From Marisa cornuarietis (Eukaryota; Mollusca; Gastropoda; Architaenioglossa; Ampullariidae): 64,000 bases of DNA. Positions within the stretch are counted from its first letter, which is position 1, and each line of letters opens with the position of its first letter. Position numbers and translations under genes: made by a program. The stretch lies in assembly GCA_004794655.1 (NCBI GenBank), contig SMMW01000037.1:372001-436000 (forward strand), written 5' to 3'. Of the stretch, positions 14,972 to 24,069 are shown in pieces. The notes under the pieces are model-generated. The model saw nothing but the letters and a program-made list of their open reading frames with translations, was not told the DNA's origin and searched no databases.

Positions 14972-15310
14972 ACTTATGTATGCTTTAGACATAAATATAT
15001 CCACACTCTAAGTGGCAGTACTTACAACCAGTTGGTTGCTGTGTTTTCAGTTGCTCTTACACCAAGTACTTAACCACAAGAGCTCCCTGATTAATGGACC
15101 CATGCATCTTATCAGGGACAGGCACATAAAATACAAGACTTATATCTTTTAAACAAAAGCAGTCAATGAGATATTAATAAAATGACGAAAACTGCTTTGT
15201 CTCACCTCTGTGAGCTCTGATGAAGCGACCCAAATAAAGTCAACGAAGATCAGCAGCAAAACTCCTACCACAAGCCGCTGGGCATGTGAAAGACTGCCAG
15301 TGCCAAACAT
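6499..15310 (-). CDS. SLC35F5: SLC35F5-like transporter, 12 coding exons (gene span)
   Basis: Multi-pass membrane protein of the nucleotide-sugar/drug-metabolite transporter superfamily; the SLC35F5 substrate is not established. CDS joins, in minus order, 15310-15206, 14667-14533, 14089-14033, 13665-13596, 13287-13228, 12896-12760, 12282-12113, 9056-8890, 8613-8454, 8003-7913, 6924-6770, 6556-6499, giving 454 residues. All 11 introns are GT-AG and in frame. About ten hydrophobic segments are visible, near residues 12-30, 56-72, 179-200, 206-225, 232-254, 269-290, 299-320, 335-354, 356-378 and 386-410. A long hydrophilic loop (about 80-178) carries [12 protein letters not shown]. Family landmarks recalled from vertebrate SLC35F5 are present: [56 protein letters not shown], and a C-terminal SLI motif. 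It is shorter than human (523 residues), mainly at the N terminus, which lacks about 65 residues. The start is the only Met in the first recognisable exon; an upstream coding exon cannot be excluded. Confidence 0.93.
6770..6924 (-). CDS. SLC35F5: SLC35F5-like coding exon 11
   Basis: Encodes residues 385-435: membrane segment 10 ([20 protein letters not shown]), the WDPVLVG motif, and a basic cytosolic tail ([14 protein letters not shown]). Acceptor TTGCAG, donor GTGAGT. Confidence 0.95.
7541..7612 (-). mobile_element. tRNA-like SINE head in SLC35F5 intron
   Basis: Minus strand reads GGCTCCTTAGCCTGTTGGTT with a degenerate B box GATAGTTCAAGGC about 50 bases on. A-box/B-box spacing fits a tRNA-derived SINE; no acceptor-stem pairing. 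Confidence 0.45.
7913..8003 (-). CDS. SLC35F5: SLC35F5-like coding exon 10
   Basis: Encodes residues 354-384, [20 protein letters not shown] plus the start of the next loop, forming membrane segment 9. Acceptor TTGCAG, donor GTAAGT. Confidence 0.95.
8454..8613 (-). CDS. SLC35F5: SLC35F5-like coding exon 9
   Basis: Encodes residues 301-353: [20 protein letters not shown] and [15 protein letters not shown], membrane segments 7 and 8. The best-conserved part of the protein. Donor GTAAGC splits the Trp codon TG|G. Confidence 0.96.
8890..9056 (-). CDS. SLC35F5: SLC35F5-like coding exon 8
   Basis: Encodes residues 245-300: GGVVIV, a short luminal/cytosolic acidic turn, then [19 protein letters not shown] (membrane segment 6) and MDIPMFF. 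Acceptor TGCAG, donor GTCAGT. Confidence 0.95.
9312..9484 (-). mobile_element. tRNA-derived SINE (family 1), antisense in SLC35F5
   Basis: Minus-strand A box GGCATAATGGCTAGTGCC and B box GGGTTCAGCTC, then the shared body GGCATGCTGTTCTTTCTCTG. Same family as 37.49, 38.48 and 44.47 kb. It sits 7 bp from the 3' end of the LINE at 9492. Confidence 0.78.
9492..10640 (-). mobile_element. Non-LTR retrotransposon relic (RT 3' half and 3' UTR)
   Basis: Antisense in SLC35F5 intron 7. Minus-strand conceptual translation gives a decayed reverse transcriptase: [31 protein letters not shown], then [11 protein letters not shown] (the F-A/V-DD catalytic motif), and a C-terminal block [15 protein letters not shown]. 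Frameshifts and stops are present. The 3' UTR ends in CAATACAATA-type repeats. A second copy of this 3' end lies at 28.86-29.08 kb. Confidence 0.75.
12113..12282 (-). CDS. SLC35F5: SLC35F5-like coding exon 7
   Basis: Encodes residues 189-244 plus two bases: [12 protein letters not shown], then [13 protein letters not shown] and [13 protein letters not shown], covering membrane segments 3 to 5. The following 3.06-kb intron holds an antisense SINE and a LINE relic. Confidence 0.95.
12760..12896 (-). CDS. SLC35F5: SLC35F5-like coding exon 6
   Basis: Encodes residues 143-188: the end of the loop ([19 protein letters not shown]), KLTVRQVAR, and the first half of membrane segment 3. Acceptor TCCAG, donor GTGAGC. 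Confidence 0.93.
13228..13287 (-). CDS. SLC35F5: SLC35F5-like coding exon 5
   Basis: Encodes residues 123-142. It carries [14 protein letters not shown], nearly identical to the VRFSN-xxE-x-RQL motif of vertebrate SLC35F5. Phase 1 in and out. Confidence 0.92.
13596..13665 (-). CDS. SLC35F5: SLC35F5-like coding exon 4
   Basis: Encodes residues 100-122 plus one base. [11 protein letters not shown] matches the 'LYVPVKFHD' region of the vertebrate loop. Acceptor AACAG, donor GTAAG, phase 0 in and phase 1 out. Confidence 0.87.
14033..14089 (-). CDS. SLC35F5: SLC35F5-like coding exon 3
   Basis: A 57-base exon encoding residues 81-99, the acidic/serine-rich start of the loop between membrane segments 2 and 3. 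It keeps frame, with CAACAG acceptor and GTAAGT donor. The loop is poorly conserved, so the call rests on frame, splice sites and position. Confidence 0.78.
14533..14667 (-). CDS. SLC35F5: SLC35F5-like coding exon 2
   Basis: Encodes residues 36-80, including [11 protein letters not shown] and the second membrane segment ([12 protein letters not shown]), followed by a basic cytosolic stretch. Acceptor TTTCAG, donor GTAAGT, phase 0 at both ends. Confidence 0.92.
14933..14970. repeat. (TG)n microsatellite
   Basis: Nearly pure TG dinucleotide run in SLC35F5 intron 1. Similar but shorter runs occur at 3249-3267 (TA), 20866-20900 (CT then CA), 27731-27752 (TG), 28971-28995 (CT then CA) and 42841-42866 (GT). 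Confidence 0.9.
15206..15310 (-). CDS. SLC35F5: SLC35F5-like coding exon 1
   Basis: Encodes residues 1-35, ending in WVASSELTE, with the first membrane segment. It ends in phase 0 at a GTGAG donor. A good acceptor (CTTCAG) lies 12 bases upstream of the ATG, at 15323-15328 on the plus strand. The exon probably runs 15206-15322 and is preceded by a non-coding exon. Confidence 0.88.
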
Positions 15311-15825
15311 GACTTCCCACCACTGAAGACTTATAGCAGCACATTACCATATTCAGTTTAATTCATCGTTCCATTGACTATTGAGAACGATACTGCATGC
15401 TGTTGGTGGCTTTTATTTCATCCATTTCTTTTAGATTTATGTGTTGCAGGTCATAGCACAAGGTAAATTACTTGGTAATTGATGTAGTCCAGACTGCAAA
15501 GCAAAAAAACATGAACTTAACCAAATATGCCTGCATATATCTCGATGTTTGTGATAACCTATAGTTTATGCACATATGACTAAGATTTTTGTGATATAGT
15601 AAAATGATTGGTGTCTTCTACTGAGACATCCATTTTAGAATCTATGACAGTGCTGTAGGTGTTCGCGCGCCCACGTGCGGGTGTATGCATGAAATGGACT
15701 TTAAATTACAGTGCTATATGTCACCGCTTAGGCTGTTATGTCAATTGAATTCTCCAACTTAATACTATTTTAAAAACGAAACTGGTTGAATTATTCAAGA
15801 ATGACTTGAAAAAAAATGCGCTTAC

Positions 15826-16010
15826 GAAGATCCTCAAACACTGAAGCAGACGCTCACGTTACACAGACGGACAAATTTGATGCCTCGCTAACTCGGGTGA
15901 AAATATCAGCTCATTTATGGACATTCATGACAAAAATAGTGCACAAAATACGATCAATCTTTATCGAGAATAATCATGATATGGATTTCGTTCTCTCGTC
16001 TGTCACGCAA
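15826..16010 (-). other. Candidate 5' non-coding first exon of SLC35F5-like gene
   Basis: Inferred from a GTAAGC donor read on the minus strand at 15825 and the acceptor 12 bases upstream of the ATG. The stretch contains short ATG-stop frames only, so it would be 5' UTR. The 5' end is arbitrary, set just inside the ETS-type site. Confidence 0.33.
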
Positions 16011-16018
16011 CTTACAAA

Positions 16019-16026
16019 CCGGAAGT
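16019..16026. promoter_or_regulatory. ETS/GABP-type site, candidate SLC35F5 promoter
   Basis: CCGGAAGT lies about 710 bases upstream of the SLC35F5-like ATG, beside the candidate first exon. This motif marks start regions of many TATA-less housekeeping genes. No TATA box was seen. Confidence 0.4.
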
Positions 16027-16339
16027 ACTGATTTCTCATCGACGTAGATTAAACTTGTCTCGGATAAGAAAGGAATATGATTAGTTTAGTTAGTCGTACG
16101 TAATCTTTCAGTTACTTTAATTACCTGTTTTGCACATTTAGACATTCGTTTTAGTATTAATTATTATTTATTTTTTATAACAGCAACTGCATGATCTGTA
16201 CACGGACGATACCCAAGGGATATCACTTGAATTGTTGATACGTGCTTGCCTCCCTTGTACCTTTGGGCCGTGGTGGTGTGCACAGACTTCTACAAAGTTT
16301 GTGGTGATGCGTTATTTGTATTTATATCTCCCCAGGCCT

Positions 16340-16765
16340 TACGAGAGGGGTAAGGGGACAGGGGGTCTAGTGTACCCGGGCCCGAGGGTGTGAAGGGGTT
16401 CCGGGTTTGGTCAGTATATTGGTTTTCTTTTTTTTAAGTAAATCTCCGAGGAAAGAAAATAAATACAGTACTATGGCTGCAAAATGCAAAATAATTTTTC
16501 TTTATTTACTGACCACTGATGTGTACACAGCTCTAAAATGCTCATCTCATGCAGTGGTGTAGATCTTAGTTGTTTGTGGGTATATTACGTTGCTAAAAAT
16601 AATACAGATATTGCCAGCCTAATTAATTATAACTTAAAATTTGTAAGCCTATCTCTATATACTGGGAAAAAATTCATGATTACAGTTAATGGTTAATGTA
16701 AGGGGCCCAGACATGTCCGCTGCCCTGGGGCCCGTGCTGGCTCTCGGCGGCCCTGATCTCACCTC
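16340..16765. repeat. GC-rich repeat-like block with hAT-like ends
   Basis: GGGCCC-rich strings at 16352-16400 and 16700-16756, with CAGTGGTGTAGATC at 16553. The inverse of the right string begins CAGGGCCGCC; a similar CAGGGCCGTC inverse occurs near 43703-43731. Possibly eroded hAT-like termini; no target duplication found. Confidence 0.3.
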
Positions 16766-18716
16766 CCCGTTCGTCTACCCCTTTCTCTCTCTCTCTTCTT
16801 CTCCACAAGGGCTAGGGCTTGATGAAAAAAAGCATGCCTTGCTCACTCTACCGCCCTTGGTAATAAAGAATTGTCATTGTCTCTCTTATGTCCGTTTGAG
16901 AATTTATCGGTGCCAAACTTAAATGTGTCCTTTGCTGACTGTTATCTACGCTGTTTTATGTAGATTACCACCAAATACAGTTCGCCCTCTGTATCTGACG
17001 TGTACAATGTAAAGTTAAATCTAAGATGGTCTTTTTTCTATAAACAGTACGTACAACTATTTAAATCGCGGAATTTTTTTTTCGAAGGTCCGTGATTTGC
17101 ATGGTATTTATAATGTACTAGGCATTATAAGCAATCGAGAAATGATTTAAAGTATACGTAAGGATGTGTGAGGTTATCTAGAAATAGAACGCCATTTTAT
17201 ACAGTAAAATTTCCCCATTAAGACTCGCTAAAATCTACCAAAATCAGGTCATAACTTAAAGGGGTCGTAGTAGGGAGTTAACCAGTCTGCTTTCATTCCA
17301 CGAACCATGACTTCAAACGCCTATAAATTCATTTTTTAAAAGTTGAAAACACGCTCTTAAAAGCCATATCATACTGGGGAGGGGGTGTTTATGGGGGGAA
17401 GGGGTGGTGTTTTTTTTTTTTTGGGGGGGGGGTGTCGTTTTTCCTTTCAGTAGCTGTATTGAAGATTTATAGGGGAATTTACTTTCAGGTAAGAGCAATC
17501 GATCAATACATATATGTACTGTGCCAGACAAAGTATAATTTTGAACGTGATTTCTGCAAAAAGTCGCAATAAGCACAAATGGCCAAATTAACTTAATTTG
17601 TATAGACACGTGACTTTTGCAAAAGATCGTTAATGAAGGACAATCGATCTATGTGCGCTGGTAAAGAGACTATAACGATCGGCGGGGTTGGTGGCGGTCA
17701 TTTCAACCGAAAACCATACTTTACCTCGGCTCTATATTGACTTCACCCCAACCCCCTCCCCGAATCAAACCGACTCCACCACGGCTATGTCGCCTCACGT
17801 AAGACCACAAATGTTCCCAACACCGAAAGTCGAATCATCCAGACTAAATGCTCGACGAGTTAACACCTGACTCATATTAACAGAACGTCTGCATAAACAT
17901 TTAATTAAAAAAAAAACTCCAAACTAAAGAATATACTGACGACAACGGCTTTTTTAAAAATTGATTTAAGAGAAAATGGCGTTTATTTGCCATTGTGAGA
18001 TTTTAACTTCTGCTAATACATTAATGTGAACCTTTAAACTAAAGAATAATGACGACAAAGGCATTTTTAAGATTTAAAAAAAGCAGTTTAAAAGAAAATC
18101 GCGTTCTGCACTGTTGTGTGATTTGTTCTCAGAATATGTGTTGCATAACGGCCATTTTTGTTTAGTACGATGGTTGTTGATCTTGTTCGAACAACGCATG
18201 GTTCTGTGATGTTAATAGCTACTGTCATTGGAGATCGATTCGTCTGTTAGATGGATTCAACTTCCGGTGTTGGGACGATATTATGTAGCTATATGACTGG
18301 AGTGACATGGTGTGGGTCGAAATGACCAGTGACCCAATGAACAAGCAGTCTCTTTCAAAATGTACTTATTGTAGTGATTTTTGCAGACAATCGCATTATA
18401 GGATAAGTGACCGACCAGAGGTAGTCTATTTTAAAATATACTTAACTTTGTACAAAAAATTCATATTAGAATATAAACTGTATGTCGTAAGTTGGGTTGT
18501 GGAGGCAGTTGTTTATATAGCAAAATAGGTCCCTGAAAGTCTTTGGTTCGTAACTAAGAGGGGGTCGTAGTCGGGAAGGTCTTAACATAAAGGTTTTACT
18601 ATATAAGTGACTTGAGCAGCATGCGGATACCGATCGAGGGACGATTTATTACACTGTAGTCAGTATGATCCATGCCATTTTACGAGTTGTGGTTATGAAC
18701 TGAATGTTGAAGTCTT

Positions 18717-18982
18717 GGGGCCAGTTGCACAACACATTTCTAATTTTTAACACTTTTAAGCCTGAAATCTATTTAGATAATTAGTTTAAAGTGCATACCA
18801 CAATTTTAGAATTTTTAAAAACGAAAACTGCTTTAAGTAAGATAAAGTTGTTTAAGTTTGACTTTCCGTCCTGTCAGTACAATATTTTGTATGTTCTTGT
18901 GCAATGCATCTAAATGGCAAAGAAGAGATTTTGCTTCTTTAGAACAGTTTTAAGGTTTAGAAACATGTTGTGCAACTGGGCC
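18717..18982. mobile_element. MITE with ~25-bp terminal inverted repeats
   Basis: Starts GGGGCCAGTTGCACAACAC and ends in its near-perfect inverse, GTTGTGCAACTGGGCC. 266 bp, AT-rich interior without coding potential. No clear target duplication, so the superfamily is left open. Confidence 0.78.
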
Positions 18983-20863
18983 TTGACCTTTAAAAAGAAA
19001 ACGTTTTCATGCTCTCTCTCTCTCTATTGCAGTTCAATAACTGAAGACCCCGTACTTGTCTTTGGTGCATATCATTGGCTCCTCGTCTGCTTGGTACTCC
19101 CGTTTACTCAGCGCCCAGAAATTGATACATGATAGATCAGAGATGGTAAAGAAGCAGGAGGCATAAGGTGTGTTCTAGACACAGTGAACCACTGCCACCA
19201 CTAGAGGGACCACTTTAACTTTCACCTTCCATCAAGACTGACATTATCATTTGTATCTTTTGATTATAGTACATTTCTTTGCGTAGACGTTCCTGTCATT
19301 TAAAGAACGTTCTCGGCAGTTTTCAATCTTTTGAATGACAAATCAACAGAAGGCTGCAAAGAAACAATTACAAAAACACAGCAGATGAAATTAGCAGCCG
19401 AAATGGGTTCGTACTGTCTGTCTGAGTCACGGGGCAAAGTTTAGACCATGTCGAGATAGTGACCTCAGAGAGGATAGCAAGTTTCGTATCTAAAATTAAT
19501 AGGTACTCTCTATAGACAAAAAAGGAAAAAAAAACTATTCTTCCCTTGTATGTTCCAAACTCGCACAAACATTCAATATGATAAACTCTCTGCAATGGAA
19601 GTACGTTGTGAGAGGAGTGACTCAACGAACTGAGGCTTGGATTGTAACTTCTACAACGATGAACGGAAGTAAACAATTACAAGTCCGGCACATTGTCCTT
19701 CAAATGTGTAGTGATGTGAGGACGAACCGTCGCCTTCCCAGACACCACGCGTTGACATCCAGAGCAGACAAGTATATATTACATATTGCTGCAATTATAT
19801 GAAAGTCTACAACACCATTGGTTGACGGATGATAGGAGCAATACTAGAAGAGAAATGGCATTTTATTCCGTAATCGACTACTGTAACGGGAAGGATCATA
19901 GAAAACATTTTTCTCTTTATTTCTTCAGTTCTTTGGGGAACCTCACAGAGCCAGTAAACATATTCTTGACCTAAGTAAAACATGGCAGCTAAAAGCCTAA
20001 AGCGTGATTCATTTTTTCTACGTCAAAGGCGTGAATACTACGTCTTGCGAGGTGTCAGGGATTGCCATGGCCCGCCTCCCTGCTCCCTCCCCTGGGGGGT
20101 TGATAGGCAATATCTGTTGACAGCGATAATAGGTCGGTTAGATCCGCGTATTGTTAACATTTGTCCTGTACCCGATTACTGCAGAGGGCAAGGCAGCTTA
20201 TCGGCGTGTGAGAGTATCCGAACCTGTACAAGTTCCTCGCAATGAGCCTGGACCCCTAAGAATGTGATATGCTGACAGCATCCGGTTCCCATTTAAAGAT
20301 ACGGGGAAAGCTTATAGCACGACACCCGTTTAGTGCTGTTGAAATCGTGTACAGAGCACTGTATTTATATATGTGTATAGTTACCAACAGATTTCCCGTA
20401 TGGGCCGTATCAGGGGTTTTATTGCAGAGGACACAAAAACAAGAGTGCAAAAGTTTTGCTGTCTTGTTTTGTAGCTGACCCCCAGCTAGTTTCACCAGTG
20501 AATGTGTCGTGTGACCACCCGCCTGTACCTGTTTGTGTAAATACAATCCGAGAACAGGAGCACCCTGCCCCAACTTAAAAAGCTGTAATTTTATGATTCC
20601 TGCCTCCAACCATCGTCTCCGGCAAGGAGGCATGTGCAAGCGTGTTGGGTAGGAGAAGGGGGTTGGCGGGTGGGAGGGACCAAGGCGTGGTTTGGAGCAG
20701 ATGTGCGTGGGTGTGTGCACTCGTTGAAGGCGTTGCGCAATTCGTAAAGCCGCGGCGAACTGCTTCTTGTAAAAACAAAAAATAATAACAAGCAATACAA
20801 AATATGAGCTCAGTGAGGGGTATGAAATACTCTAGCAACGATAATGTCTTCATCACCCTCCTG

Positions 20864-20898
<35 letters not shown>

Positions 20899-21391
20899 GA
20901 TACGGATAAGACAGAGCGAGAGAGATCGAGATAGAGCGTCAAAAGCACATCACAGATCGAATCTGTTCAAATATCTGGTACCAAATAATCGCAACTGTCT
21001 TAATATTATACACTACCACTTTCATTTTACCCCTAGGTAACTCTTCAGCGCAAACGCATTCCAAACTCTGCAAACCACAAGGATGCAGGAAGCAGGAACT
21101 GGTTATCAGAGAAAAGCGGGTGTGACAGTTTCGCACGTGAGGCCAAACATCAAATGGCGCGACAGAGTCTGGCTCCCCGAAGTGTCGTGGGGATAGTTTT
21201 GTAGACCCAGGACCTCATTCTCTTACTTAAGCCATGCCAAAAGGTTAAAGTTAAATGGTCCGATAACTTAATGATCGTTGATTCGCTGAGCTGTAAGTGG
21301 TTCGCCGTGAAACATAAGACCTTCGCGGTCTTCTGCTCCCTTTTACCTCTCCTGAAAAAAAAACAGATAAGCTTAATGAAATGTGTTTTTC

Positions 21392-21462
21392 AGGTACAGG
21401 CCCGGGTGAACCTCGAACCGACGACCTCCAAAGTCGAACGCACTAACCGAAAAAGAGAGCAG
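21392..21462 (-). mobile_element. tRNA-like sequence, probably a SINE head or tRNA relic
   Basis: Minus strand has D-arm-like CGGTTAGTGCG and B box GGTTCGAGGTT at normal spacing. The 5' acceptor strand does not pair with the 3' one, so it is not called a functional tRNA. Confidence 0.4.
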
Positions 21463-23998
21463 CTATCGTCTTTGGCTTCATTACCTAACAGAGACTTGTT
21501 TTGAAGTTTAAACGATACTCCAGTCAGTCCAGTGTGTGTAGCGGGAAGGGGGCAGGAGTAGAGTGTGCATGTTTATTCGGTTTTACTCTTACAAAAGTTC
21601 TCCTAGCTATTTACGATATTTTCTTTTATTTTTAATGTGTAGTCGATAAAGACATGTCTCAAACCCATAAAAATCAATACAAAGGGCATCAAAACAATAA
21701 TAAAATTGTTTTACTGCAGCCAGAAGGTCGCCCTTCCCATTTCGTCCCCCTCCTTTCAGCTCCATTTTTCAGACACGCAGATTATGCTCGCACACAGTGA
21801 CTTCGAGGCGACTGCAGTAGACCATAACGTCGTCCGCGAATTAGCGCCACCCACCCACCCGAATGGACCACCCACCATCACGAGGCCCTTTATACGAGGC
21901 GGCATGTGAGACACAATAAAAGCGTGAGAACCGATGAGCCGTGTACCAGACCCGCGCCTCAAGTGTCCACGAGCGACTTAACTAGACATATTCGCAAAGC
22001 GAGGCTATACTATACATATGGATGCGATGAGTGTTTGATATGTCAGTAAGAATGTGTGGCACAAAATCTTCCACAAATATGTAGTGACAGGAAATATATC
22101 ACGTCCTGCTGGTCACACACAGCTAAAGCAGAAGATGGCGATGTGCGTGTACCATGTGTGTACACCGCTTGTTCGATCCTGAGCAAATTTTGCAGGATTG
22201 CTTGTCTGTGGGAAGGTTGTGGACTATGCTTAATTGGTGGTTTGCTCTGGCTCATGTTTATGATAGTTTTAGTTTACCTGTTTTAAGTAGTTACCCCAGG
22301 CTCTTAAAGTTTAAAAATCTGCTGTCAGGAGCGTATTTCAACAAGAATGTTTTTTGAGAGAACGAGAAAAGATGAGAAAGAGAGAGGGGGGGAGGGAGAG
22401 CTGCGTTTCACTAGAAACGCTTGGCGACGTTTGGGGATGCCTTGTGATTTGATCTGGTCCACGAGCGCACTGTGCGCTGACAGACTGTCAGCACGGACCT
22501 TCATCTACTGGATAAGTGTCTCAGGCTTATATAAGGTTTTGGTGTCGGCTTTTATTTTGGACAACTGAGCAGACAAAAACCATCAAGGTAAAAATCCGTT
22601 TAGCCAGGTTAAGCTGGCTCGTTCGGCGGTTCGCATATTCGTAGAACAGGTCAGCCGCCTAATACAAAAATGAAGTCCTCGCCAGCTACCCTTGCTAGTA
22701 GTTATGAACATGTGTGAACAGTTATGCTAGTTATGAAAAAGCGAAACTTACTTAAGTTTTCTAATCGACAAAAACGTTATTCAAAATGAACTGTTGATGT
22801 TTTTCAATAAACTTATAATGAAGCCTATTTATTCTTTTGAGCAGCTCAACGGGGGTTTCCATTCCAGGTCTGATATGCTAAAAACAGCAGCCATCGGATG
22901 CGACTTCGTTATAAATCATAGACAAGTAAATAAATAAATATATATATTTTTTTCTTGATGATGTTTTAAGGCTTGCGTTCCCCCCCCCCATCCCCCTACT
23001 ATTCACACATAATTTTTAGGAATTAATATAGCTCCCTGTGAGTTGTTCCAAGTCGTTTGGCTTCATATTACTGACCTTGGCTTTTGTTGTTTTGTAATGT
23101 TATTGTGTTTCTCCACTATGTAGTTAAACGTGTTCCCCACACCTGTTTTACATCCTGAAGATTTTCCATTTTACGCAATGGACTTAAAGGGGGCATGAGG
23201 CGAATTCAGTATTCCCCATTTTTTGCTCAGGGTAGCCGCAGGCTCTGTTGGCATCCTTAAAGCCCCTGTGACACTGGATTTAATTTTGACTACTAAGCTG
23301 TTTTATTGAAACTCTACAGCTTGTAAAGGATCTATAGCATCTTTGAGGTGAATCGCTATATAGCAGTCTCCCTTCAACCCAATAAGACTAATTTTAATGA
23401 CCGCAAGACCTCGATCGTCCCTTTCCAAGAAGTGAGCAAAGAAACATTGGCCAACATTTGCGTTAAAAAATATTAGACTCATTCTGACATCATTCAGCTT
23501 TTACTTTGCCAATTAGCTAGCCATAATTAGTAAGAGAAAGCATTAAAAGTATATACTCAGTCCGTAATCTACAGTTCTGAACTAAAGTCCGAGATCAAGC
23601 TGGATGGTTTTAGTTTGCCCTGCCCACCCATCTCCCGTCCTCCTAAATTCCTTATTTTCCTTTGCCCTCTTTTCCCGTCGGTTCCATTTGAGAATTGTTG
23701 AAATGCAGTCTTGCTGCCCGACTGCAGTGAATCACAGTTGATACCCAAGACTATATAATTATAGCAGGTCATGTCTACATAACAATTCAAAACTTATATC
23801 TTTAAAGGGCTGAACAAATATTGCATACATCCATCTTTTGGAGCTTTTTAAATATATCTTCAAAGTTTTTATAGGCAGAGATTAGTATTACTGCTGGTAT
23901 ATTTCTTTACGACTGGGAGAGTGTCTCAAAAATTGTTTTGACCTAGTAGCCTACACCACGTTGAAACCGCGCGAAATGGTGCGATGCCGAGAGTCCAG

Positions 23999-24003
23999 CC
24001 AAT
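23999..24003 (+). promoter_or_regulatory. CCAAT box upstream of MAP3K2/3 exon A
   Basis: CCAAT 36 bases upstream of the exon A start codon, in a locally CpG-containing stretch. Together with the CRE it marks a TATA-less promoter. Confidence 0.5.
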
Positions 24004-24025
24004 CGCATGGATGCTGTGTGTAGTG

Positions 24026-24033
24026 TGACGTCA
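24026..24033. promoter_or_regulatory. Perfect CRE (TGACGTCA) at MAP3K2/3 promoter
   Basis: Palindromic CREB/ATF site 5 bases upstream of the exon A ATG. If transcription starts near here, the site overlaps the start region, which suggests CREB/ATF control and a very short 5' UTR. Alternatively the start lies upstream and the site is transcribed. Confidence 0.5.
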
Positions 24034-24038
24034 TCGCA

Positions 24039-24069
24039 ATGGCAGCCGAGTGGAGTGACCCGACAAGAA
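24039..24069 (+). CDS. MAP3K2/3: MAP3K2/3 alternative first coding exon A
   Basis: ATG in good context (GCAATGG), encoding [10 protein letters not shown] plus one base, ending at a GTAAGC donor. It lies just 3' of a perfect CRE and a CCAAT box. Phase 1 joins exactly to the exon at 31027 (AGA A|GG GAG), giving [16 protein letters not shown]. The N terminus has no family counterpart known to me; the call rests on frame, splice and promoter context. Confidence 0.6.

Larger units (their letters stand above)
16030..23990. other. Intergenic region between the divergent genes
   Basis: Moderate GC with homopolymer runs (T/G run at 17411-17431), one MITE, a GC-rich repeat block and a tRNA-like relic. 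The longest frame, 20256-20795 minus (179 codons), is low-complexity in places and matches nothing known to me. No gene is called. Confidence 0.6.

Noticed and set aside
20256..20795. Longest uninterrupted frame of the intergenic region (179 codons, minus)
   Set aside because: A frame of this length is expected about once by chance in 64 kb. No domain, weak composition, competing overlapping frames, and no splice context. A protein search with a conserved hit would overturn this.
20575..20895. Minus-strand frames starting [11 protein letters not shown]
   Set aside because: The start is the translation of a CT/CA microsatellite; no conserved protein is visible.
21392..21462. Functional tRNA gene
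   Set aside because: A and B boxes are present but the acceptor stem does not pair and the anticodon arm is poor; kept only as a tRNA-like relic.
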